Positions 54,986 to 63,863 of a stretch of 64,000 bases of DNA are shown one piece after another (position 1 is the first letter of the stretch; the number at the start of each line of letters is the position of its first letter). This DNA comes from Sunxiuqinia indica. GTDB lineage: Bacteria; Bacteroidota; Bacteroidia; Bacteroidales; Prolixibacteraceae. The position numbers and the translations under genes were made by a program. Where the stretch lies: contig NZ_WVEM01000014.1 of the NCBI RefSeq assembly GCF_009847015.1, positions 1 through 64,000 of the forward strand, read 5' to 3'. Under the pieces are notes generated by a model. It was not told the origin of the DNA. It did not search any database and was given only the letters and a program-made list of their open reading frames with translations.

Positions 54986-55505
54986 ACTCACATACTCCCC
55001 AACTCCAAAAAAAATGTCCGGTAAAATCTACCAGCCACGAATGATTGAAAACCTGTAAATTGATTGATTGTCAAGAAATGGGATTCCCCGATGATTGGAA
55101 GAATGAAGTTATTTGGCAATAATATATCTATCTTGAAAATCTCTGCTCCTCGAAATCTGTCGAAAGCTATTAGTGGCTGGATCGGATTTGCAAACCAAGT
55201 CGAAAAAAAATGTACTGTCACTAGCCGGTGCTGTTCGAAAACTCGAACATGATGTTATCAGATGTTGACGAAATGCCTGAAACACCCCACCTGATTGACT
55301 ATGCGAAAAGCCCACCAGCATTGATTACTAGAAAGACAAGCCCTTGCCAATATTATGGAATATCATCAATATGAAATGATTAACATAACCCCTTCCCGCA
55401 TTCTTAAACCGGGCATTTCAAGGTAGATTAAGATTATCAGGAAATAATATGTTTTGCATTTCTCTGAAAAAACGTCGGCAATGCGACAACGATGAATTAA
55501 AATGG
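54986..55505. other. gene-poor stretch beyond tRNA-His, possible decayed ORF
   Basis: No intact gene. A plus-strand frame ending at 55122 reads QEMGFPDDWKNEVIWQ before its stop, preceded by a stop at 55042-55044. This resembles the C-terminal end of Abi-type abortive infection proteins as I recall them, so it could be a remnant; this is weak. The remainder shows no family signal. Confidence 0.3.
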
Positions 55506-58500
55506 TTAATTTTTTTTAGATTCCTTCGATATTGTGAAAAGAAATTCGGAGCCCTCGCCGAGTTTCGATTTTACCCAAATTTCACCTCCAAACATTTCAA
55601 CGATACTTTGCGAAATACTTAATCCCAAACCTGTTCCTCTGTACATCACCTTTTTGTCCTCTATTTTAATAAAGCGGTTAAATATTTTCAACTGGTGCGC
55701 TTCAGGAATACCAATACCCGTATCTCTCACAAAGAACAGGATATGATCGTCATTGTCTGCAAAGCCAAACGAGATTTCTCCTTGTCTGCAAAATTTGATT
55801 GCATTGCTTATCAGGTTACTTAACACCTGTTTAATCCTGTACTGATCTGAAAAAAGAATCACTTCATCAGTATGTTCACTTAAATTTGAAAAGACCAGCT
55901 TAACCTCCATCCCGTGCTGCTGCTCAACCTCATTCTTAAAAGTACTGAACAAACCGGCCATCAGCTCATTAACACTAAAACTCTCATTTTTTACCGTGAG
56001 CTGTTTTGCTTCAATTTTCGAAAGATCAAGGATATCATCAATGAGTTTAAGCAACATGGTTGAATTAGAAATGATCATATCAATATACTGCCTTCTGGTT
56101 AACTGGTCCAGCTCATCCTCTTCCAGAAGTGAAGAAAACCCACAAATAGCATTTAAAGGGGTTCTGATTTCGTGTGACATGTTTGCCAGAAACGACGATT
56201 TCAGTTCTTCGGATTCTTCTGCCCTACGCATAGCAAGTTCCAATTCACGCGTCCGCTCACGGACATTATTTTCAAGTTCGGCATGATGCACCTCTATTTC
56301 CTTTTTCTGTCCGCCAATTATCCGGTTTTTTTTCGACAATTCTTCAACTGCATCTCTTAAGTCGCGGGTTCGCTCGCTCACCAATCGCTTTAATTCAGCC
56401 TGTCTCCTTTTTATTTTTGTTGACTGGTACTTATAGATAAAGAAAATCAACCCGATAATAACTATGCCCATCAAAAAGCGGAACCAGTTTTTTTGATAAA
56501 AAGGTGGTTGAATTAGGATACGAATTTTCGGTGTTACAGATGACCATATCCCATATTCATTAAGTGTTTTAACCTTAAAAGTATAATCACCTGGCTTGAG
56601 ACCACTGTAGGAAATAAAATTTCTGTTCCCCGAATTATTCCACTGCTGATCAGCACCTTCAAGCTTATAAAAGTAATTATGCCGGTAAGGGTTTTTGTAA
56701 TCCAGCTGGATAAAATCGAAGCTGATGTAATTCTGATCGTGCGAAAGTTTCAGCTCTTCCTGGTAAAGTACGTCCTGCAGCGTACTTTTCCCGTATATCA
56801 GTAAATTTGAAATCATAACCTTCGGTGCGATATTCACATGATTGATTTCGTCCGGATAAAAAATATTGAATCCGTCATTACCTCCAAACAACATTTCTCC
56901 TGTTGGGAAAAAACAAACAGCCCCCGGTTCAACAATATTGCTCTTTAAACCCACTTCGCTGTTAAAGTTCACGAAGTGTTCGGTTTCGGGATTAAACTTT
57001 GATATGCCGTTATGCGTACCGATCCATAGATTGTTTGATCGGTCTTCTCTGATGCTCATGATTAGCGGAGATGGCAACCCGCTTGCAACATCGTAATAAG
57101 AAAAGCGGCCGGTATTTGGGTCGTATTTATTTAAGCCGCCTACCTTGGTACCTATCCAGATATTCTTTTTCGAATCTTCATACACGCATCGTACCATACT
57201 GCTGTTAACACTGGCATACAATGGCTGATTTCCGGTGTAATGACAGAAATAATCCGATTTGGTGTCGAAAACAAACAAGCCATTGTTACGTGTTGAAACC
57301 CACATTCGCCCATCGGATGCCTGAATAATAGAATAAATATCGAGCAGGTCATTTTGAAACAGAATAGAATCGCCCTGATCATGGCCACGCACCAGCTTAT
57401 TTAACTGATTATCGATATAAAAAAGCCCTTTAACAGTACCAACCCAGATTGTACCTTCTTCATCCTGAAACATCGTATTGATTGACAATGTACTAATCCG
57501 ACGAAAAGAGTTATCAGTCTTGTTGATGAATTGCAGCCCACGATCGGTACCAACCCACAACACACCATTTCTGTCGCGAAATAATGCCTGCACCCTCATG
57601 GATAGCAACGAACTGCTGTTTGAAGGGTTGGTTGTATAATTGATTATCGTATCGTTGTTCAGGTCGCATTTAAACAACCCGTTTAATTTAGACCCTACCC
57701 AGCATACTTCACCATCGTCCAGAAACGAATACATATAAACTGAATTTATATTCTGAAGCAACTTGTATTTTTCCGGCCACTTTCTAAATAAGTTGATTCT
57801 TTCATTCATCTGGAACAATCCGCTAAACTTCGTTCCTACCCAAATAACACCATCACGGTCATTAAAAACATACTGAATGTGATTGCTTTGAAGAGCCCCG
57901 ATTTTTCCAGGTTCTGCTTTGATAAACTTATAGCTCTCATTATTGGTGTTAATAACCAATATCCCTTTCGTATAGGTGCTAACCCATAACAAAGAATCGT
58001 TAATACATTGAATGCTGTTAATACCTTCTTCCCTGTATTTTGATGAATCAGCCGTTTTGTAATGCCAATTGTCGAACCGCTGGTTTTTTAAATCGAAGCG
58101 CTGAAGTCCACGATGCGTTCCTATCCATAATCTCCCTTTCGAATCAATTTCGAAAGCCTGTACAAGTTTGTTGATCAGATTATTATTTTCCCCCCATCTG
58201 TTCAAGATACCCTCTTCAACAGAAAACTTAAACATGCCCTGATTAGTTCCCAGATAAAAAATGCCTTCGGGATATTCAATAATCTCATATACCGAAAATT
58301 GGCCTTCGAGAGCATCGCCACCGGTAACATTCAAAAAGTTTTGAAATGTTTCTTCATCTTCATTCAAGAAAGCGAGGCCATTTCCGGTGCCAATCCAGAT
58401 ACGTTGTTTTGAATCAATAAAAATGGTATTGCATTTATTATGTGGCAGGCTTGCTCTGTCTCCGGGGTGAACATGAAACTGTTTAAAAGATAATGTTTCC

Positions 58501-58877
58501 CTGTCGAACATGCTTAAACCATTATCGGTTGCAAACCACAAATTATTTGATTTGCTTTCGACAATATAGTTCACAAAATTATTTGAAATTGAAGTTGAAT
58601 CACCGGGAATATTTTTAAAAGTCGTAAATATTTGTCCGTCATAACGGCAAACACCTGAACCTTCAACTGATATCCACATGATACCTGAATGGTCTTGAAT
58701 CTGGCATATCATATTATTGCCGGGCAAACCGTCTTCATAATCGATTTGCCTGAAAAAAACTGAATCATTAGCTGATTGATTAGTACCCATGCATACTTGT
58801 TGTATGAAAAGCATTAATACCACCAATAACAGTTTCTGAAAAAAATCCCCTTCCTCGATCTTTGCTAAACGCCTCAT
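55506..58877 (-). CDS. Reg_prop/Y_Y_Y sensor histidine kinase without receiver or HTH output
   Basis: 1123 residues. After a membrane-targeting N-terminus comes a large extracytoplasmic two-bladed propeller region made of repeats such as GVIWVGTKFSGLFQM, GVLWVGTDRGLQFIN and NLWIGTHNGISKFNP (about 45-690). A Y_Y_Y domain follows (YFYKLEGADQQWNNSGNRNF), then a helix (FLMGIVIIGLIFFIYKYQ), a coiled coil, HisKA with His in FLANMSHEIRTPLNAI, and an ATPase domain (DTGIGIPEAHQLKIF, GTGLGLSISQSIV). Classical hybrid regulators of this class continue into a receiver and AraC-type HTH; here the protein stops after the ATPase. Glycan sensing is likely. Confidence 0.93.
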   Translation of the reverse strand: MRRLAKIEEGDFFQKLLLVVLMLFIQQVCMGTNQSANDSVFFRQIDYEDGLPGNNMICQIQDHSGIMWISVEGSGVCRYDGQIFTTFKNIPGDSTSISNNFVNYIVESKSNNLWFATDNGLSMFDRETLSFKQFHVHPGDRASLPHNKCNTIFIDSKQRIWIGTGNGLAFLNEDEETFQNFLNVTGGDALEGQFSVYEIIEYPEGIFYLGTNQGMFKFSVEEGILNRWGENNNLINKLVQAFEIDSKGRLWIGTHRGLQRFDLKNQRFDNWHYKTADSSKYREEGINSIQCINDSLLWVSTYTKGILVINTNNESYKFIKAEPGKIGALQSNHIQYVFNDRDGVIWVGTKFSGLFQMNERINLFRKWPEKYKLLQNINSVYMYSFLDDGEVCWVGSKLNGLFKCDLNNDTIINYTTNPSNSSSLLSMRVQALFRDRNGVLWVGTDRGLQFINKTDNSFRRISTLSINTMFQDEEGTIWVGTVKGLFYIDNQLNKLVRGHDQGDSILFQNDLLDIYSIIQASDGRMWVSTRNNGLFVFDTKSDYFCHYTGNQPLYASVNSSMVRCVYEDSKKNIWIGTKVGGLNKYDPNTGRFSYYDVASGLPSPLIMSIREDRSNNLWIGTHNGISKFNPETEHFVNFNSEVGLKSNIVEPGAVCFFPTGEMLFGGNDGFNIFYPDEINHVNIAPKVMISNLLIYGKSTLQDVLYQEELKLSHDQNYISFDFIQLDYKNPYRHNYFYKLEGADQQWNNSGNRNFISYSGLKPGDYTFKVKTLNEYGIWSSVTPKIRILIQPPFYQKNWFRFLMGIVIIGLIFFIYKYQSTKIKRRQAELKRLVSERTRDLRDAVEELSKKNRIIGGQKKEIEVHHAELENNVRERTRELELAMRRAEESEELKSSFLANMSHEIRTPLNAICGFSSLLEEDELDQLTRRQYIDMIISNSTMLLKLIDDILDLSKIEAKQLTVKNESFSVNELMAGLFSTFKNEVEQQHGMEVKLVFSNLSEHTDEVILFSDQYRIKQVLSNLISNAIKFCRQGEISFGFADNDDHILFFVRDTGIGIPEAHQLKIFNRFIKIEDKKVMYRGTGLGLSISQSIVEMFGGEIWVKSKLGEGSEFLFTISKESKKN

Positions 58878-58987
58878 AATGTGAACTAAAAAAAACCTGC
58901 GGTAAATATAAAGAATTATAGTGATAAGTCGTCATGATACCACTCTTCAATGCACCTGTAGTATTAAAAACCAGACAAATACACTGA

Positions 58988-59239
58988 ATGGTAGTGGATG
59001 GCAGGATAGGAATCAGAATGAGCAAAGAAAACTGTACACAAAGGTTGATCCGGCGTTTCCGCAAGCCATTTCTTTCCACCTCTGCCAACATCAGCAGCGA
59101 ACCATCAGCCGTCAATTTCAACGACATTTCAAACGACATCAAAGCGCAGGTTGATTACTTTATACAATACAGCCAAAATGAATTAACGCCCCCCAAACAA
59201 ACCATTGAGCATCATCAAACGAGGGCACTCAAACCTTGA
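58988..59239 (+). pseudogene. 3' remnant of L-threonylcarbamoyladenylate synthase gene (tsaC/sua5 family)
   Basis: The frame encodes about 83 residues. GRIGIRMSKENCTQRLIRRF and RKPFLSTSANISSEPSAVNF, followed by ISNDIKAQVDYFIQ, match the C-terminal half of the YrdC/TsaC domain, including the STSANIS motif. The N-terminal half, which binds ATP and threonine, is absent, and no upstream frame continues it. The fragment starts within about 110 bases of the divergent kinase gene start, suggesting that a rearrangement replaced its 5' part. A functional tsaC should exist elsewhere because t6A synthesis is usually essential. Confidence 0.75.
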
Positions 59240-59474
59240 TTAAAAATAAACGGAAATAAAAATGGAGTCCTCACTTCTCATTAATACCACCCTGCTGATC
59301 GGGTTATGGGCTATAATTGGCAAGGTGCCGGCAGGCTTCGAAATTTCGGGACGCAATTCCTACTTTATTGACAATAGATTGATAATTTGCAACAAATGGC
59401 TAATGTGTCAAACATTGGGCGATGGCAATCCAGTCCGCCTAAGTTTTCGTATTTTTACACTTAAAATAGATAAA

Positions 59475-60404
59475 ATGAAACCACTATTGCTCGCCTCACT
59501 GATCGTTATACTGTTTACAGGCTGTCAAACTTCAGAAAAAGAAGTCTATCTCTTTTCTTATTTTCAGGACAATGGACAAGATGGACTTCATCTGGCATAC
59601 AGTTACGATGGGTACAATTACACCGCGTTGAACGATAACAAATCATTTTTAACACCGACTGTTGCTGAAGACAAACTCATGCGCGACCCGTGCATTATTC
59701 AGGGGCCTGGCGGCAAATTTCATATGGTTTGGACCGTGAGTTGGAACGACCGGGGGATTGGCTATGCCTGGTCCGAAGATTTAATTCACTGGTCGGAGCA
59801 ACAATTTATTCCGGTAATGCAAGATGAGCCTGATGCGCTGAATTGCTGGGCTCCCGAACTTATTTATGATGAAAAAAGTGATCAATACATGATCTATTGG
59901 GCAACGACCATTCCCGGACGATTTGCAGAAGGCGAAGGATTGGGTGATTCGAAATACAACCACCGAATGTACTATACAACAACCAAGGATTTTGTCAACT
60001 TCAGCGACACCAAACTTCTTTATGACGAAGGATTTAATGTAATAGATGCTGTTATTAAGAATATTGATGGTGCTTATTACATGTTTCTCAAGGACGAAAC
60101 AAAAAAACCGGCAAAAAAACATATCCGGATTGCAAAAAGTGACAAACTAACCGAAGGCTATCAGTTAATTAGCGACCCCATCAGCCCCGACTGGGTTGAG
60201 GGGCCTACGGTTACCAGGATCGGTGACAGCTGGGTGCTTTTCTACGATGAATATACCCGCCATTACATGGGAGCTGTGCGCAGTACCGATTTAAAAAACT
60301 GGGGAGTTATTAATGATCAGATCAGTTTCCCTGAAGGAACACGGCATGGAACTGTTTTTAAGGCTTCGGAAAGCGTTCTGAATAAACTACTTGAAGTTCA
60401 TTAA
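59475..60404 (+). CDS. GH43-like five-bladed propeller glycosidase, lipoprotein
   Basis: 309 residues from ATG 59475, chosen because it gives a lipoprotein signal (MKPLLLASLIVILFTGC). The propeller motifs are KLMRDPCIIQGPGGKFHMVW, YAWSEDLIHWSEQQ, CWAPELIYDEKSDQYMIYWA, NVIDAVIKNIDGAYYMF and DWVEGPTV, where the Glu of EGP fits the GH43 acid. Enzymes of this type release arabinose or xylose residues; arabinosidase or xylosidase specificity cannot be told. Located beside the propeller-type kinase, possibly regulated by it. A terminator follows. Confidence 0.85.
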   Translation: MKPLLLASLIVILFTGCQTSEKEVYLFSYFQDNGQDGLHLAYSYDGYNYTALNDNKSFLTPTVAEDKLMRDPCIIQGPGGKFHMVWTVSWNDRGIGYAWSEDLIHWSEQQFIPVMQDEPDALNCWAPELIYDEKSDQYMIYWATTIPGRFAEGEGLGDSKYNHRMYYTTTKDFVNFSDTKLLYDEGFNVIDAVIKNIDGAYYMFLKDETKKPAKKHIRIAKSDKLTEGYQLISDPISPDWVEGPTVTRIGDSWVLFYDEYTRHYMGAVRSTDLKNWGVINDQISFPEGTRHGTVFKASESVLNKLLEVH

Positions 60405-60413
60405 CCTGAATTC

Positions 60414-60443
60414 AAAAAAGCAGGCTTCAAAAACCTGCTTTTT
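60414..60443 (+). terminator. terminator after the GH43-like gene
   Basis: AAGCAGG and CCTGCTT form the stem, extended by A/T pairs, followed by TTT. Confidence 0.8.
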
Positions 60444-60445
60444 CT

Positions 60446-60477
60446 TAAAAAAAAGCGAATTTGTTAAAATCCGCTTT
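60446..60477 (-). terminator. terminator after the yqeY gene
   Basis: On the minus strand AAAGCG-G-ATTT pairs with AAAT-T-CGCTTT, followed by a run of T. It is back-to-back with the plus-strand terminator at 60414. Confidence 0.65.
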
Positions 60478-60503
60478 CCATCCGAAAAGATTGATAATTT
60501 CGA

Positions 60504-60540
60504 ATTGATTGATTGATTGATTGATTGATTGTTTGTTTGA
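60504..60540. repeat. ATTG tetranucleotide microsatellite
   Basis: ATTG repeats six times in a row and then continues as GTTTGTTTGA, immediately downstream of the yqeY stop and upstream of its terminator. Such tracts can vary in length by slippage. Confidence 0.8.
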
Positions 60541-60541
60541 A

Positions 60542-60991
60542 CTAACTGAGTAAAGCCTTCACTTTATCAGCGATATCTTTTCCGTCGGCCTGTCCGGCCA
60601 ACTGCTTTGACGCCATTCCCATTACCTTTCCCATATCTTTCATGCTGGTTGCTCCTACCGAGTCGATGATGGTTTTAATGGTCGCTTCGAGCATCTCATC
60701 GCTCATTTTCTCGGGCAAGTATGTTTCCAGCACTTCCACTTGTTTCATCTCTTGCTGATACAAGTCGTCACGACCTTGCTCTTTATAAATAGTAGCTGAA
60801 TCACGACCTTGTTTGGCCAATTTCTGAATTGCCTTTACGACTTCCTGATCATCTAAATCGGCGGATGCTCCTTTTGCTGTTTTGGCTTCCAAAAGCACTT
60901 TTTTAATGGCTCGTAGTGCTTCTAGCTTTTCCTTTTCGCGTGCCTTCATGGCCGCTTTTATATCTTCATTAATCTGATCGAATAAACTCAT
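60542..60991 (-). CDS. GatB/YqeY domain protein
   Basis: 149 residues, the family length. MSLFDQINEDIKAAMKAREK, LEALRAIKKVLLEAK and VMGMASKQLAGQADGKDIAD fit the YqeY family, whose domain is also the C-terminal tRNA-binding part of GatB. Downstream of ftsZ on the same strand, a common order in Bacteroidota. Exact role unclear, possibly tRNA-related. Confidence 0.94.
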   Translation of the reverse strand: MSLFDQINEDIKAAMKAREKEKLEALRAIKKVLLEAKTAKGASADLDDQEVVKAIQKLAKQGRDSATIYKEQGRDDLYQQEMKQVEVLETYLPEKMSDEMLEATIKTIIDSVGATSMKDMGKVMGMASKQLAGQADGKDIADKVKALLS

Positions 60992-61135
60992 GATATTAAT
61001 TTCAAGTTTTAAATTTCAGGTTTTAAGTAGTACAAATAATTTGGTGTCATGTTTCGAGTCTTTAACAATTTGTGATAGAAGCGAAACCGAAAATATCAAA
61101 TAGGTCCGTGACCTTACGTTCAACTCCCTGAGCCA

Positions 61136-62560
61136 CTAATCTACTTTATCGTGCAGATAGGAATTGTTGTCGCGCAACTTTGTGTTGTCATCATCATCGG
61201 GTGATAACGAAAAACGCGACAATTTTTCTTCAAACTTCTTTTTCATACTCTGAATGTTAACCTTTTTGCGTCGGTAAGCCGGAATATTTTCCAGTTCATC
61301 AACTTCCTCATCACTCGAAATCGAATAATCCAGTTTTACCGAGTACTCTTTCTCCGGATCAGCCGATGAACTTGATTTTCCGTACAACTCATCAAATTCA
61401 TCACCCGGCTTGTTTACCTCAAACTCAATCGATTGTTGATTTTGACTTGTAACAGAACGACTCGAATCACCAGTGAATGGAACTCGCGCCTCCGGCTTCG
61501 GTCGAGGTGGTGCGGTTGGCTGAGGATCATCAACCAGTGTATGGTAGGTTTTCTCCACTTTTCGGGCAGCCATCATTTCCGGTATGCTGCTTACGCTAAA
61601 CCCTGTTGCAATTACAGTTACTGAAATTTCGTTGCCCAGCGCCTCATCAACACCATTACCCCAAATGAGATCGGCATCGTGCCCCGCCTTAGCCTGAATA
61701 TAGTCCGTAATCTCACCAATCTCATCCATGGTCACTTCTTCACTTCCGGAAGTAATATTCAGCAATATATTTCGTGCACCATTAATATCGTTATTATTTA
61801 GCAAGGGAGAATTCATGGCTTCTTCAACCGCTTTGAGCGCGCGGTTTTCACCTTCAGCTTTTGCCGATCCCATAATGGCCACGCCACTGCTACGCATAAC
61901 GGTTTCCACGTCGGCAAAGTCAACATTAATATACCCCGGAACCGTGATAATTTCGGCAATGCCTTTCGCTGCAGTGGTTAACACATTATCAGCCTTCGCA
62001 AATGCCTCCGAGATTTTAAAATCGCCATACATTTCGCGGATTCGTTCGTTGTTGATTACCAACAGCGAATCAACGTGAGTTTCCATCTCTGCAATACCAT
62101 CAATGGCCTGTTTAATGCGTCGGCGACCTTCATTACGGAACGGAAGCGTAACAATACCGACTGTTAAAATATCAAGCTCGCGGCATGCTTCCGCAATCAC
62201 GGGTGCAGCACCCGTTCCGGTTCCGCCACCCATTCCGGCAGTAATAAACACCATCTTGGTATTCGATTGCAATGTTCTTTTGACATCTTCAATATTTTCG
62301 ATGGCTGCTTCACGCCCAATCTGAGGTTTATTTCCGGCTCCCCGTCCTTCAGTGAGTGAAGCTCCGAGTTGTATTTTTAGAGGCACCGGGCTGTTTTTCA
62401 AAGCCTGCTCATCAGTATTGCAGAGCATAAACCCCACATCTTTTATTCCTTGCTCATACATGTGGTTGACCGCGTTTCCTCCACCGCCTCCAACTCCAAC
62501 CACTTTAATAATTGCATCGGAAGATTTATCTTGATCGAAATTCACCATATCACTTGACAT
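61136..62560 (-). CDS. ftsZ: cell division protein FtsZ, canonical copy
   Basis: 474 residues. The tubulin-like GTPase domain has VVGVGGGGGNAVNHMYEQGI, the tubulin signature GMGGGTGTGAAPVI and the T7 loop NVDFADVET whose Asp completes the GTPase site. A long acidic linker (about 320-430) leads to the conserved C-terminal peptide ENIPAYRRKKV, which binds FtsA in other bacteria. An additional ~40 residues follow the peptide (SMKKKFEEKLSRFSLSPDDD), as in other Bacteroidota. It lies 17 bases downstream of a second ftsZ gene. Confidence 0.97.
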   Translation of the reverse strand: MSSDMVNFDQDKSSDAIIKVVGVGGGGGNAVNHMYEQGIKDVGFMLCNTDEQALKNSPVPLKIQLGASLTEGRGAGNKPQIGREAAIENIEDVKRTLQSNTKMVFITAGMGGGTGTGAAPVIAEACRELDILTVGIVTLPFRNEGRRRIKQAIDGIAEMETHVDSLLVINNERIREMYGDFKISEAFAKADNVLTTAAKGIAEIITVPGYINVDFADVETVMRSSGVAIMGSAKAEGENRALKAVEEAMNSPLLNNNDINGARNILLNITSGSEEVTMDEIGEITDYIQAKAGHDADLIWGNGVDEALGNEISVTVIATGFSVSSIPEMMAARKVEKTYHTLVDDPQPTAPPRPKPEARVPFTGDSSRSVTSQNQQSIEFEVNKPGDEFDELYGKSSSSADPEKEYSVKLDYSISSDEEVDELENIPAYRRKKVNIQSMKKKFEEKLSRFSLSPDDDDNTKLRDNNSYLHDKVD

Positions 62561-62577
62561 ACTCTTTTCTCTTTTTA

Positions 62578-63843
62578 TTAATTATCCATTTCTTCATCCT
62601 GATCGTCGAAAAAACGATTAAACTGGCGTTGAAACCAGCTATCTGTGTTTCCATTTTCCCGAGCTTCTTCAGAGACCAACTCGCGCCTTTTTTGCTTTTT
62701 TGGATTACGCGACTGGTTTGTTTTCTTAGCCACTTGCTGTAGTTGCTTTTTCATTTCATCTTCAAAAATCCTGGAAAAATCATCTTCCTCATCTTCCAGG
62801 TTAATATCTACTGGTTGATCTTCAAGAATAACTTCCTCTTTGGGCTCTTCCTTTTGAAGCAGGCTATTGGGGTTTTTATCAAACCGGGTCGCAATCAAGG
62901 TTACGCTGACTTTCGTTCCAAGTCGCTTATCCAAACTGTTACCCCAAATAATATTGGCATCCTGACCTGCTTTCTCCTGCAAAAACTCAATGATATCCCC
63001 AATCTCGCCCATACGGATTTCCTCTTCACCCGACGTAATATTCAGCAGGATATCTTTTGTGCCTTTGATGTCGTTGCTATCCAACAAGGGCGACTCCAAT
63101 GCTTTGATCACAGCATCCATTGCTCGGCCGTCACCTTCAGAAACACCAGTTCCCATGATGAATACCTCACTCTTCGCCATCACAGTTTCAACGTCTGCGT
63201 AGTCAATATTGATATTTCCGTGCAGGGTAATAATTTCAGCAACACCTTTTACCGCGGTTCCCAAAATATTGTCAGCCTTTTTGAAGGCTTGTGAAGCAGG
63301 CAGATCGCCATAAATTTTGTGCAGTTTTTCATTACTGATCACGAGTAAACTATCTACGTGCTCCTTGAGCTTATCGACACCTTCCAGCGCTTGTTGAAAC
63401 CGGCGTTTCCCTTCGGCTGGCGACGGAATGGTGACAATCGCAATGGTCAAAATATCCAACTCTCGTGCTAATCCGGCAATAACCGGAGCAGCACCTGTTC
63501 CTGTTCCGCCACCCATTCCTGCTGTAATAAACAGCATCTTGGTGGTTCCATCCAGCACGGTTCGAATATCTTCGAGGTTTTCAATGGCAGCCTGCTCGCC
63601 CTGAGCTGGTAAATTACCTGCTCCGCGACCTTCGGTAAGGGTTACCCCCAATTGAATTTTTACGGGCACAGCACTACCCCTCAATGCCTGAGCATCGGTA
63701 TTGCAAATCATGAAATCAACACCTGTTATACCTTCTTCGAGCATGTGGTTAACTGCATTGCAACCACCACCGCCTACTCCAATCACCTTGATGATTGATG
63801 ATTTTGTTTCTTGAAAACCGAAGTTTAATATGTCCTCATTCAT
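62578..63843 (-). CDS. ftsZ: second FtsZ, divergent C-terminal tail
   Basis: 421 residues. The GTPase domain is intact: GVGGGGCNAVNHMLEEGITG, GMGGGTGTGAAPVI and the T7 loop NIDYADVET with its Asp. It differs from the downstream copy throughout (for example TIPSPAEGKRRFQQALEGVD versus TLPFRNEGRRRIKQAIDGIA). The linker is basic (NPKKQKRREL) rather than acidic at its end. The usual IPAYRR-type peptide is missing. The protein ends instead in DSWFQRQFNRFFDDQDEEM plus two residues, similar to the end of the upstream FtsA-like protein. It is the first of two ftsZ genes, 17 bases apart, so both are expressed together. Confidence 0.95.
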   Translation of the reverse strand: MNEDILNFGFQETKSSIIKVIGVGGGGCNAVNHMLEEGITGVDFMICNTDAQALRGSAVPVKIQLGVTLTEGRGAGNLPAQGEQAAIENLEDIRTVLDGTTKMLFITAGMGGGTGTGAAPVIAGLARELDILTIAIVTIPSPAEGKRRFQQALEGVDKLKEHVDSLLVISNEKLHKIYGDLPASQAFKKADNILGTAVKGVAEIITLHGNINIDYADVETVMAKSEVFIMGTGVSEGDGRAMDAVIKALESPLLDSNDIKGTKDILLNITSGEEEIRMGEIGDIIEFLQEKAGQDANIIWGNSLDKRLGTKVSVTLIATRFDKNPNSLLQKEEPKEEVILEDQPVDINLEDEEDDFSRIFEDEMKKQLQQVAKKTNQSRNPKKQKRRELVSEEARENGNTDSWFQRQFNRFFDDQDEEMDN

Positions 63844-63863
63844 ATTCGAGGATTAATTGTTTA

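Noticed and set aside
59262-59474. N-terminal extension of the GH43-like protein
   Set aside because: The extra 71 residues have no family resemblance and would place the lipoprotein signal internally; the start at 59475 gives a correct lipobox.
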